Below, one piece after another: positions 53,311-63,733 of a stretch of DNA of 64,000 bases. Below the pieces are notes generated by a model. It saw only the letters and a list, made by a program, of their open reading frames with translations. It searched no databases and was not told the DNA's origin. Made by a program: the position numbers and the translations under genes. The stretch spans positions 2,999,001 through 3,063,000 of the forward strand of contig JAMJFZ010001074.1 in the NCBI GenBank assembly GCA_026225945.1, written 5' to 3'. The stretch is from Cricetomys ansorgei (taxonomy: Eukaryota; Chordata; Mammalia; Rodentia; Nesomyidae). Every line of letters starts with the position of its first letter. Position 1 is the first letter of the stretch.

Positions 53311-54798
53311 AAAGAACCCTTTCTTAATGATTTTCTGTGATGACCAAAAAGAAAAAAAAAAATGAGGAATGTAAATTAAGTAGAAAGAAAAAAAATAAAA
53401 GTAACACAAATACCCTTGATTCCATAGTAGGTCCCCATTCTCCTCCTGTCACCAGTGAAGTTATAGAAGGATCCCAACCTACTGCAGGGTGAGTGTTAGA
53501 TAAAAAAAAGCTACATTTAAAAAATGTTTATGTTTAATTTTAAAGCAGGAGACAGGAGCAGATGGGAAAACAGGCATTAGCAGAGAAATACATGAAAAAG
53601 GAAAGAAAGTAAAATTTACAGTTTTGGAGCTTTGAGTCATGTTTTGCTAATATATGAAAGAAAAATTTGAGGATGGTTTTGACAGGGTTTTCCAGACCAT
53701 TCTGAGTACTGTATAATGAGTATCTCAAATCTCGTATAAGGAAAAAAATGTGTGCAAAGAGAACACTTGTTGCTATTTTCCCTAGATGAAAAGATTTATT
53801 CTAGGCTTTCTTAGTGAATCCCTCATACCCTACACACCTACCATTCAGATTTATATTCTGTATATTATCTACTTATAGTTATGGAAATCGAGGTATTACT
53901 GGTATCCTTTTATGTGCCTTGAATAGACATTTTAGATGACATATATAATTTCAGGATGTTTAGAGTTTGTCAGGGATCATGTTTTTAATGCATGAAGATG
54001 AGATGCATTATGAATTCTCTCTACACTGCTTTCACGTGGTCGTCTTATTTTACCTGACAGATGGAAGTACTTGCCACCCCTTTGAATTCACGTGGGAAAA
54101 TCGGTCTTGAATTATGCATGCTATTCGAGGTAATCAGGAATGCTTCTTCCCCGTAGACTATGATCATCCTGTTATTAAAGAACTTGTAAAGCATCTGAAA
54201 GTGACTGGTGTGAGAGAAGGGGCTTGAATGACAGGGCTGTAACAGGCACAATTAGGATGATGTCATTGCAGAAGCAGAAGCCTATGGTCTCACTCGTCCA
54301 GGGGTTAAGGGGGCAGGACTCATCCTTGGTAGGCACCTCTTGGAACAAGTACTGACGTTCTTAGGATGGAACCGAGGCCACGCGCTCTTATTGGTGGAAA
54401 CCGGATTGCAAGAAGTTGTAGGAAGCCGAGTGCTGACTACAGCTGGCAAATGTGTGTGATTGGGACCAAAATTATTAACGTATGGTGACTGTCGGTCCTC
54501 CCCACTCTTTCATTGTTTTCGACAGAAGTTGAACTTTCCATACCACTTCCTGCCTTTCTCCACCCACCCAGAAGAGTTCTGTCTAGTCAGTTCCGTTCTT
54601 TTGACACTCACCGTCAAGAATGAAAAATAGAGAGATCAAAGTCCTGCCTCACTGCTGCTGCATTGCAACAACCTTCAGAAAACACTCCGTTTACACACTG
54701 AAAGCCTTTTCCATAAAAATGAAATAACACACACACACACAAAACAAAAAACAAAAAAAACCACGTAGGCAATCAGAATAGAAATTCTCAAGAAATAT
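53311..54798. other. Unique stretch, no gene
   Basis: About 1.5 kb. The segment 54240-54620 is repeat-free with a small CpG cluster ('gaggccacgcgctcttattg') and an inverted CCAAT. A short CA run with A-rich tail lies at 54727-54762. No coding signal. Confidence 0.4.
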
Positions 54799-54960
54799 GC
54801 CAGGCGGTAGTGGTACATGCCTTTAATCCCAGAACTCTGGAGGCAGAGGCAGGTGGATCTCTGTGAGTTCAAGGCCAGCCTGGTCTACGGAGTGAATTCC
54901 AGGACAGCCAGAGTTACAACACCCTGTCTTGAATCCACGCCCTACCTCCCGAAAAAAAAA
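54799..54960 (+). mobile_element. B1 SINE, intact, with target duplication
   Basis: A full B1: 'gccaggcggtagtggtacat', 'gcctttaatcccagaactct', 'ggatctctgtgagttcaagg' and 'ccagcctggtctacggagtg', then an A tail. Flanked by AGAAATTCTCAAGAAA (54780-54795) and AGAAATTCAAGAAA (54960-54973), a target duplication with one 2 bp indel. Box A and box B regions are recognisable. The best-preserved SINE here. Confidence 0.93.
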
Positions 54961-55099
54961 GAAATTCAAGAAACACTCCCTGTAGGGGATAGATCTGCTC
55001 TATTATAATTTGTACATCAATAGACATTATATCCATTAGATAGGGTGATCAGGAACTACTACAAAAGGCACAGATGACAAACTGACAAGATTTCTCTTA
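54961..55099. other. Unique spacer
   Basis: No feature recognised. Confidence 0.4.
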
Positions 55100-55400
55100 A
55101 TGAAACAAGGACTAGGGAGCCACTAAAAGGCTCTGAATAAGATAGGGATATGTCTGATATCCTTCTTTTGGAAGGATAACTAATAATACATTTAAAAGAT
55201 TTTTTTAAAAAAATGAAACGAAGACTAATGAAGCAGATAGGTGACGGAAGGATGCCAGGGAAGAGCATGAGGAGGTACGCTTCAGACAGGGGCAACGGGA
55301 TGAGAAGAGGAAAAGACAGCAAAATAGATGGCAAGACATTCAGGAAGAAAAATAAACAAGAGCATTGTGGGAAAGTAGCAAAGGAAGGAAAGCGCTGACA
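55100..55400 (+). mobile_element. Ancient mammalian repeat, unnamed
   Basis: The order 'gccactaaaaggctctgaat', 'gaagactaatgaagcagata' and 'gatgccagggaagagcatga' resembles a widespread old mammalian repeat (…ggttttaagcaggg… and …aataatccaggcgagagatg…). The purine bias explains the long antisense frame 55059-55502 (147 codons, Leu/Pro/Ser-rich), which is not considered a gene. Confidence 0.35.
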
Positions 55401-55812
55401 AGGTGATATCTGAGGCCCTGGGAAGCCAAGGGACAAGAGAGCTATTAGAAGTGTGGGTACTGGAAGGCAAAGGTAGACGGGAGAAATGACAGGCTCGGAC
55501 ACTTCTGATGTTCAAGAGGAATATCCGCGTGCAGCCTTGCTGTGGAGAACAGGGAGTCTGTGCCCATACTGTTTGCCTTTCATCACTGTCTCTCTGGAGC
55601 CCAGTGTATTATAGGTGACCAGCAAGTGCTACCAGTGAGTGGACAGCAATGTAAGTTTTCTAGTGCTGTTTTATTTCTCAATAACCCTGTTTCTCCATGC
55701 TTGCTTTCTTTATTAATTCTCCATATGTGTATTAGATAGCCACTGTAGAGTGCCAGTTGTATAGCTGTTTCCTCAAAGACTAAAACATTCCATCCTGCAA
55801 AGAAGCTTATTA
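55401..55812. other. Unique stretch, no gene
   Basis: About 410 bp, no repeat family recognised. Confidence 0.4.
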
Positions 55813-56390
55813 TGATAGAAAGTAAATAACTCAAGGTAGCTTCAGGAAGTCCCTGAAACTGACCAGATCCACTAAGTCCCTCCCTTCCCCAGAGCAAATA
55901 AACAGTCAAAGCTGAGAGCTACTCTCAGACAAGTCATGCTGCAAAAAAGATCCTCAGGCAAGCTCAGCCACATGGAAGAAATGGAGACCAGCCAAGCAGC
56001 CTGAAAGAAGCCGAGACTAGGAACTGCCTAGAAGAGTAAAAAATTAACTGAGCTGTGGGGAAGAGGCTCAGACCAACTGAGCACCTGGAAAGGACACTCT
56101 CCAACCTGTTGAGCTGCCTGCAGGCTGTGCAATGTGTTCCAGGTTCCCAGGTTTGCAAGCTGTCACCCATGCGGGGGTGGGCGTTGGTGATGCAGCTGTC
56201 TTTGAGTCATTTCTGCTCCTGTAAGTAACCCCTCACCAATATTTTTGTAAGTAACCCTAAGAAAATTCATTGGCTCACCAAGTTTGACTTTGGTGGTGTC
56301 TGTACTTTGGTCTAGTGTGAGATTCCTATCTGGGGTGAGTGGACATTTGTGAATTGTGTCTCCCCAGGAAAAATCTGTCATACAGCAGCC
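55813..56390 (+). mobile_element. Rodent ERV LTR, ERVK-like, sense
   Basis: It follows a rodent LTR: 'aagtcatgctgcaaaaaaga', 'atggaagaaatggagaccag', 'tgagctgcctgcaggctgtg', 'gtgttccaggttcccaggtt', 'ccaagtttgactttggtggt' and 'tctccccaggaaaaatctgt'. It starts near TGATAG and ends near CATACAGCA. No clean target duplication was found. Solo LTR; no coding sequence. The ERVK grade is from memory of similar rodent LTRs. Confidence 0.6.
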
Positions 56391-57315
56391 AGGTGTATAT
56401 TAAAGCGTCAACACACTGTTGAACTAATAAGTTACTAGCTGCTCCTTTGGGTACCACACTGCTTTTCAGAATTCACTCCCCTTTTTTTGTACTCAGATAA
56501 AACAGAATCACTATATGCTATAATAAATGAAGGAGTTATACATCCAGAAAGCAATGAGGGACAGTATTGAGCTACAGGTTTGTTCCATTGCCTTGGAAAT
56601 ATAACTTCAGATATTTAATACTTGGTACTTCCTTTTTTGAGGATGAATGGCCTGCTTGTAGCTACCACTATTAATACTACTTTTCAACTATGAAGTGTCT
56701 AAAAAAGACCTTTAGCATACAAGTTAGAAATCATTTGTGAGGTAAAAATTTTCTAATTACATGAGTGGCTGGAGCTTCCTCGTGATTAGCTCTAATATAC
56801 TACTCGCTTTCCACACCCAGTGGGAACTTTTAGGGCTAATGCACACTGCAAAGCTAGAGATATCACAAGGGTTGTATGGTACCAAATTCTTTGCGCAGTC
56901 TCTTCCGCATCACTGTACATGTGGAGAGCTCCAGCAGGAGCCCTGGTTCCATCTCTAGTCAAAGCTAAAAGAGTGAACAACGGATGAGCATTTTGCATGT
57001 ATTAAATTGTTATTGAGATAGACTTTTGAATCACTGTGGATCATGTATTGGAGATGTTCCCTATAGTCGCGGCTTAATTGTAAAATATAAAATTTAAAAC
57101 CTTAGTCTACCATAATTTCCCCCCTTTGGCCGACATGGTTTCATGCAAGCTGTGGCAGGACAGATCTTGAAAGCAACATCTAATATTGAGTTCAGAAATG
57201 GGAACCAGGTAAATTTCCTTATTTGTGTTTCAGTTCACATGATAAGCCTGGCAGAATGTTGAAGAGGATTGAAAACAGAAAAGTTTGCTTTCCCTTTGTA
57301 TGTAGTATGTATGGA
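56391..57315. other. Unique stretch, no gene
   Basis: About 920 bp with no confident repeat. Opposed frames at 56761-56958 (+) and 56792-56998 (-) are unsupported. Confidence 0.4.
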
Positions 57316-57635
57316 GTAGGTGGCTACTGTGTCAGCTCGCAATGAAGACAAGGAGGCACTTTCACAGGTGCAAACCTGCCAGACCTCAGCAGAGGGAACC
57401 ACTGTTATGACAAGTGCCATACTGGACAGTGGAACCCCAACCTCTTATCTCCGTGATTTTTATTGATATGTAAGCTCCTCAGGTGTTCTATTGATAGCAC
57501 ATGCAGATCGTGAGCAATCAATCATCTCCTACACAAGGCCAACACCTGCAGACAATACAAATCGCCAAGCCTAGGCAGCCCTTCACCCAACAATGCACAA
57601 AACAACCGTTTTAAACATAGCCAAAAATAAATGTC
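57316..57635 (-). mobile_element. LTR-like repeat, antisense copy
   Basis: The reverse complement aligns over about 320 bp with 22945-23292. Shared landmarks are 'gagacaaggaggca' against 'gaagacaaggaggca', 'gacctcagcagagggaacca' and 'ctgatagcacatgc' against 'ttgatagcacatgc'. AATAAA on the minus strand is the antisense of 57468-57473. An unnamed rodent LTR-type family. Confidence 0.55.
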
Positions 57636-57955
57636 CATAACAAATGTAACTCTTGTTTTGTTTTAAAGAAGTATTTCAATGCGCAAAGGAGTTATGGGCC
57701 ATTTTAAGTATACAGTTCATCTTTAATACAGAATTTCTGTATTTAGTATGATTTGTGGAATATAATTATTACAGTTCACATTCAAAAGACTTTACTAAAG
57801 ACTAATTAACAATAATGAGGCAGAATTAATGGCTCCTGGACTTACTTCAAAATTGGTTTTCTATAAAATTTATAGTACATGGGTTCCAGAATAAAAACTG
57901 AGAGCAAGTCAGAAATTGGACTCGGTCATCTCAGTGTCAAAAGACACCCTTTTCA
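57636..57955. other. Unique, AT-rich spacer
   Basis: About 320 bp, no feature recognised. Confidence 0.4.
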
Positions 57956-58600
57956 AAGTATCATCCTAAAAATAGAATTTTTGTTTTTGAACAATGCAGA
58001 CAATGATTAATATTGTAAAACTAATAATTGAAGAAATCTGTAGAAACATTTGGGAGGTAAGTATACAAGTCCAAGTTATTACCCCTCTTCTCCCAACTGC
58101 TGGTGCATCAGCCACCGATTGTTCCACCTTTCCGGGATCACCAGCCCCTGTCATGTTTGCTCCACTGTGCTTATTATAACGTCGCAATCCGTTTCCAGAG
58201 CCCCGCCCCCGGCCTGCCATTCCAAGGAGAAATGGTAGATTGTTTGCAGCTGGATGCTGTTTGAAAGAGCAAGCTGCACATATTTACTAGAGCATTGGGG
58301 GGACTGTAGGAGGAGAGAAACAATTGTCACGGCGGTCCCCCTTTCCTGGCAGCACCTCAAAGGTTGCCAAGTGAGAACAGCAGCACCCGGCTGCCCTGAA
58401 AGGAAAGAGAGAGCGGAGTTTAGACCTCAGAATTGCCCCTCTCTCTCTCCTCATTATGTATTATTTGTCAATCATGAATAAAAGGTGTTTTTTGCCCTCT
58501 AGCTGTTAGCCCTGGGGTGCAAATACCACTCGATCTTGCTACTTTCTTGTAGCACTGCAAGAAAAAAAAATCAACGATTGCACCTTTCTTTGAAAGGTGG
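57956..58600. promoter_or_regulatory. Candidate enhancer-like unique block
   Basis: A repeat-free 640 bp block richer in CpG than its surroundings. Within it are a GC box (CCCCGCCCCC, 58201-58210), a TEAD-like CATTCCA (58218-58224) and an E-box CAGCTG (58247-58252). There is also a SOX-like AACAATTGT near 58319-58327 and TGTCAATCA (58466-58474, the PBX/MEIS-type TGATTGACA on the other strand). Individual motifs occur by chance; the clustering in unique sequence is the point. No open frame stands out. Confidence 0.35.
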
Positions 58601-58604
58601 CCTC

Positions 58605-58636
58605 TCTCTACTCTCTCTCTCTCTCTCTCTCTCTTT
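58605..58636. repeat. (TC)n microsatellite
   Basis: About 15 TC units, with one ACTC interruption at the start, ending in TTTTG. Confidence 0.9.
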
Positions 58637-58824
58637 TGTTTCATTTTCATCCTTAGTCAAATGGTTTAAATAAGGCAAATCATGTGCAAAAGAATTTGAA
58701 ATTTTTTCTTCTCTAATTCTCTGAGGATAACAACTTAGATTGTGAACACATATAGGGAATATTATTCCCCTTCATTATGGAGGCAAAACAGCTGCAGTTT
58801 CTAAGATTACTGTAGCTTGCTGCA

Positions 58825-58847
58825 GGGGTGGGGGTGGGGGGTTGGGG
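58825..58847 (+). other. G-quadruplex motif
   Basis: Four G-runs of 4, 5, 6 and 4 separated by loops T, T and TT. With runs of four or more and one- to two-base loops this is a strong predicted G-quadruplex on the plus strand, about 230 bp to the right of the enhancer-like block. Confidence 0.8.
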
Positions 58848-59133
58848 ACATTGTATTCCTTTGTACTGGACTTTGAAAATTAGTAGGAAAATGGATGCCA
58901 TCACTCTGTGAAGTTCAGACTTTTAACAGCAAATTTATTTTGATGATCAACTTTCAAATTTATTTTATAACATTGAAACACATTTCTCTCGTTTGTACAT
59001 TTTACTTTTTGTGTTAATGGGAGTGCTTTTAAAAAATTAGCACCAATTTCGGGCTTAAAAACTTTTTTTTAGAACTATAAGAGGATCTGAGGACATGGAA
59101 TTCAGACATGTTTTGACCTCATGTGATACACGT

Positions 59134-59140
<7 letters not shown>

Positions 59141-59183
<43 letters not shown>
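59141..59183. repeat. (CA)n microsatellite
   Basis: About 21 CA units, followed by CGAAATCGCG. Frames overlapping it are artefacts. Confidence 0.95.
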
Positions 59184-59185
<2 letters not shown>

Positions 59186-60540
59186 AATCGCGTTGCAGAT
59201 GACTTTCTAACTAATGCTCCTAAACTATACACCAACATACCACACAAATTCTCCAAGTGCAGTCTCAGAGGAAGCCTGTTAGCATTGTTGTTGTCCTTGT
59301 TGTTTTGTTTTGTTTTTTCCCTGCACAGTTTGTATCTTCTGTTTTGATAAAAGAGAAAAATCTCAGTGGAAGAAAACTTCAAGATTTCTTACTATTTACT
59401 TAAGTACTAAAATACAGTAAAAGTACACAAACAGTCACAGTTTTTTATCTTTTCCTAGCTAAGATCATTCAGAACAATAAACTGCAATACAGCATTTGCT
59501 TTATAGGGGAACCCTGGTAGTCCATCTGATAATCTGCAAAAACAAAACAAAGCGACCCAGAGATTGATTACAAAGAACATGCAATCCTTTCGGCTTCTTT
59601 GCTTTATAATTTCATGACCCCAATTTAATGCCACCTGGAAAAGTTCAGTGAGAGTCCTAGCAACTCAAGTTTCCCTCTCCCTTACCTACGTGGAAATGTA
59701 AGGTGAGTGCATCTGTTGTCAGTTTGGGGGCGCAGTAAGGATAAGTCATCAATAGCTTTGGCCCGCCTATTTCTTCAAGCTCCTTCTTTTTGTATAGGCA
59801 GGTGGGTCTACAATAAACTCAGTACTAAATACAATAAACCTACTGATGGATACAAGCAGGGAGGCTGGAGGCTCCTGCTGACACTTCATCGCCTTTCATA
59901 TGGTTTTCATCTCGAGCTATGAAGGGCTGGGGCATGTTTGTCTATACCTATGAATTCCTATTTTCAGATCTTCACCTAAACTGAATCTGATTTATGCCTA
60001 CACTCACTGCAGTTTCCTTAGAAATGAACCTTGCTAAACTGGGTAAAAGTTCAAGATTCATAATAAGACATGAAATTCTAGAGGTTTAGTCTGAGATTCC
60101 ATTTCAAACTAAGGACCTATCTTCCCAAAGCGTAAGCTTTCAACTACTGTTGACCACATAGCCCAAACATCTGTCATATCTAATGTTGCATAATTTTGAA
60201 TTGCTGGAATTCATAAGAGAACTTGAGCGTGAGTTTAGAGGATCAGCGATATGAGATGGGACAGTAACAGAATACTCTAGATTTCAAGAGGAAATCCAGT
60301 AAATGACTATAAAGGACCTTCTAAGCAGATGAGGCATCTGTGGTGATCCTTGGCAATAAGTGTCTCTTAGTTGCTTTGAAGACTCTTTTCTTTCCTCTGC
60401 TCTCTCCTTAGCCTTCCCTAACAAAAGTGAAACGTAATGTAAACCAGCTTGCTCTCCCTTTGTTGTCTTGTCTTTTCTAGCTCTTTGCTGAGATAGCTTT
60501 TCTCCTTCTGATACATTCTGTTTTGGGGGAGTTGGGGGGG
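59184..60540. other. Unique stretch, no gene
   Basis: About 1.36 kb. A short TTGTT/TTTTG run lies at 59287-59316. No repeat family recognised and no coding signal. Confidence 0.4.
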
Positions 60541-60680
60541 ATTTCGAGACAGAGTTTCTCTGTTGTAACTCTGGCTGTCCTGAAACTCGCTCAGTAGATC
60601 AGGCTGGCTTTGAACTCACAGAGATCTGCCTGTCTCTGCCTCCCTTGGGATTAAAGGCTTGTGCCACCACTGCATGGCTC
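60541..60680 (-). mobile_element. B1 SINE, antisense, with target duplication
   Basis: It reads 'atttcgagacagagtttctc', 'gtagatcaggctggctttga', 'actcacagagatctgcctgt' and 'gggattaaaggcttgtgcca'. The flanks CTTCTGATACATTCT (60505-60519) and CTTCTGACACATTCT (60680-60694) form a 15 bp target duplication with one mismatch. A G-rich run precedes it. Confidence 0.9.
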
Positions 60681-60830
60681 TTCTGACACATTCTTATACC
60701 CTCACTAATCACAAGTCCTGGTTTTATAGCTTCTTTATGCATGGAGCCTTTTCTGATTCTGTCAGCTGGAAATGATGCCTCTCATACATGAGTTTCTAGA
60801 ATTCTATGGAGTGTCTGCATCATCATGATA

Positions 60831-61075
60831 TGTATTTTAGTTCCTTTTCTCACTGCTTTAACCAAATACCCAACAAGAAACAACTCAAGGGAGAAAGGTA
60901 TGTATTAGATCACAGATCAAAGGGTACAGTTCATCGTGGCAGGTGAGGACAAATGGCAGGATCAGGAGCCCTGTGGTCCTACTGCATCCACAGTTAGGAA
61001 ACAGAGAGGAAACAAAGTGAGACTGGGCTATGAAATCACAAGGCCTTCCTTCCAGTCCCTAAAGGTTCCATAACC
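60831..61075 (-). mobile_element. Rodent MaLR-type LTR, antisense, left part
   Basis: It starts TGTATTTTAGTT and reads 'ttctcactgctttaaccaaa', 'gggtacagttcatcgtggca' and 'ccctaaaggttccataacct'. The LTR is interrupted at 61075 by a 552 bp solo LTR and resumes at 61634. Confidence 0.6.
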
Positions 61076-61627
61076 TGCAGTAATACGCTACAATCTTTTA
61101 CCCTCAATTTAGGGAAAGAGAAAGGAAGGATGGAAAGAAATCTTCACCGCTTTTACACGCGGCCTTTATATAGAATGAGAGAAAGGTAGAAATCTTCACA
61201 GCCTCTTTTAGGCTGCCCTAAGCTTGAAGAGGACTAGCCGACAGTGAGTCAAACTAGTGTCTCAGCTCATGGTCTGTAAACTCAATCTCTCCGACCTTTG
61301 TTCTTTTAAGAATTAACACACTAATGACGACAGCCTAACCAACGAACCACTAATCAGTACCTACCCCGACTCTTGACTCTCTTCAGACGTTTTATACCCT
61401 AAGCCAAAAGTTCCCATAAACCCATGTGGCACGCAATCCCAAGAAACAAGTTACAGGTGCCAGAATGAATACACCTAACCAAATTATAGTCTTTTGCATC
61501 AAGCATTCCAGACCCTACTTTTAAACAACTATACCAAAGCTGGGGTGGGAACACAAACCAATCCAAACGCCATTTTGTTTTTAAAGGAACCAAAATAACA
61601 AAAACTTCTTCCAGGTGTTCCTCTACA
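61076..61627 (-). mobile_element. Solo LTR with TG...CA ends and 6 bp duplication
   Basis: A 552 bp insert, TGCAG…CTACA on the plus strand, flanked by ATAACC (61070-61075) and GTAACC (61628-61633), a 6 bp target duplication with one mismatch. On the minus strand it has TATAAAA (antisense of 61390-61396) and an imperfect tandem repeat ('tgtgaagatttct' and 'ggtgaagatttct'). Six-base duplications suit ERVK-type integrases. There is no internal region, so it is a recombinant solo LTR. Family not named. Confidence 0.65.
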
Positions 61628-61633
61628 GTAACC

Positions 61634-61700
61634 TTCTCAAACAGTTCCACCAGGGTTCAAACATGTGAGCCTAATGGGGACGGTCCCCATTTAAGTCACA
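61634..61700 (-). mobile_element. Rodent MaLR-type LTR, antisense, right part
   Basis: It continues from 61075 with 'ttctcaaacagttccaccag' and 'acatgtgagcctaatgggga', and ends near CACA at 61700. The joined text matches the MaLR LTR order seen at 2589-2989. Confidence 0.6.
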
Positions 61701-63374
61701 ATACTGCATATACAGAGAGGTCTCTTTTTTGGATCACACTGTGCCTAAGGACAGAAATAGCACCTCCTTTTCATCGCTCAGGTATGAGAAGAAAAATGAA
61801 TGTATTAATGGATGTTCCTTGCGTAGAAACATAAAGTGACAGGAGGGCTCAAACATAGCCTGTGTGTCCCACAGCAGAAGAAAGCAGAAAAAGAATATTA
61901 AACAAGGAAAGATTTTTTTTTGGGGGGGCTACATTGTTTCTACTTACTTAATTACTACTTACTTAACTAATTAATGCTAAAATTGTCACCCCCAGAAGAG
62001 CAAGTATCTCCTTGTTTTCATCCATGTCTGTACTGCCAGCCATAGCACAGCAACAAGCAGGTAAGAGACAATGGTTCAACAGAATTTCAAATATCAAAAA
62101 AAGGGGGGAAATGTCTGAGCCATCAGAAAGAGAAGATATGAAGCATAAGGCCAAACTTAAAAGCATTTTAAAGTAAGCCACTCAGAAGGGGCTTCCAGGT
62201 TACTCCCTCTCCTGGACTTAGTCTCTGATATTTGAGCTGTCTTTGTGCCCAGTGTCAAACCACTGAGGCAGCCACAAGCAATAATCCATGGAAACGCATC
62301 CAGTCTCCCATTAGCGCCAAGCAGATTGTACAAACTGATACTGGCCCTTGAGAGCTAGTTTCTGGAGTGTGCTCTCATTTCCAAAGTAGTTCTCTACCTT
62401 GATAAAATCCAAATATTTAGAGAAGAAATTAACATCAGACACAAAGTTAAACTTTAATCACATTAAAACAAGATAGCATGTTATGTGAGAGAATATTTAT
62501 CCCCACTTCTACACGGTGTTTATTTGTGCAATCTGACACATGGGGATTTTTTAAACTGGTTATCTGGTCCCTTTTCTTTCTTGGGCTTTATTGCCTTGAC
62601 ATCTAAATGCCTTTTATTTATGATAATTCAAATGGTTGTTGACTAAGAGACCTAAAACTTTTATTATTATCTCATGTTTTACTTCATGCATAAAAGAAGC
62701 AATTCAATAACACTCCTAAAGAGAGCATGTTAGTGTCACGTTTCCAACTAGATTTTCAGGTTTATAACATTAGGTACTCAAAACTGATGACACAAACAAA
62801 TTAATTTAGTTTTGCACTTGCAGTTTGACTTTCACCATATGAACTATACAGAAAATTGCACAATAACCTGTCAGTCACAAGAGGATGGAGAAAGACTGGT
62901 GTGCATTCTAATTAACTTAATAAAACAAGCCGTCTCTTGTTTAAAATTTCTCACATTTCCAGACAGTTCTTAGGACTTTTATGACATCATATCCTATTTT
63001 AAAACACACTGAAACTTCACTTGTAAAAGAAGCTATTCATACCATTTTGTATAAAACATTTTAAATATAGTCTTTATTAATATGACTTCATTATGAGAGG
63101 AATATGAAGCTTTTTTTCATCTAAGATATTTTATCTATCTGGTTAATGGAAGTGAATAGTAAGACAAAGTTATAGAGGAAGAAATGTAAGCTATTTTAAT
63201 ATTTCAAATGCCTTTAACGCTTTAATGAGCATTATTCATATATTGACTACATTTCCAAGAAATGTTTCTCAATCAGTCAAATGAAATGAAGTGAACCCAG
63301 CCAGAGTATATTTATGTTGGCTATATTCAAATTATTGTTAGTAAAGTACTGGTGATTTTTGTTGACTTGTATAA
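61701..63374. other. Unique stretch, possibly conserved in part
   Basis: About 1.67 kb. A T8G8 junction lies at 61914-61928, and CTTA/ACTT units at 61940-61970. The part 62180-63080 is repeat-free and balanced and could hold conserved noncoding DNA. The antisense frame 61963-62181 is unsupported. Confidence 0.4.
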
Positions 63375-63685
63375 AGAAAATACTTTTTATTTTTATTTTT
63401 GAAATTAAAATCTAATCACATCATTTCCCCATCTCCCTTTCCTCTTTCCAACCCTTCCATGCACATTCCCTTGCTACCTCTCAAATTCATGGCCTCTTTT
63501 TCTTTAATTATTATTGTTTTGCATCTATGTGTAAATATAGAAATACAACCCACTCAATCTATTTGTTATTTGTAAGTATATGATTTCAGGGCTGACAAAC
63601 TGGTATCAGATAAACCATTAAGGGACTGATCTCTGGGGAAGAATATTTCTTTCATTCCATTTATTTAGCATTCCTTACTTGCCTG

Positions 63686-63733
<48 letters not shown>

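Noticed and set aside
54817..55008. Plus-strand frame 'PELWRQRQVDLCEFKASLVYG…'
   Set aside because: This is the standard translation of a B1 element.
55059..55502. Antisense frame of 147 codons, Leu/Ser/Pro/Phe-rich
   Set aside because: It arises from a purine-rich plus strand over an old dispersed repeat. No domain, signal or splice context; opposed frames also exist.
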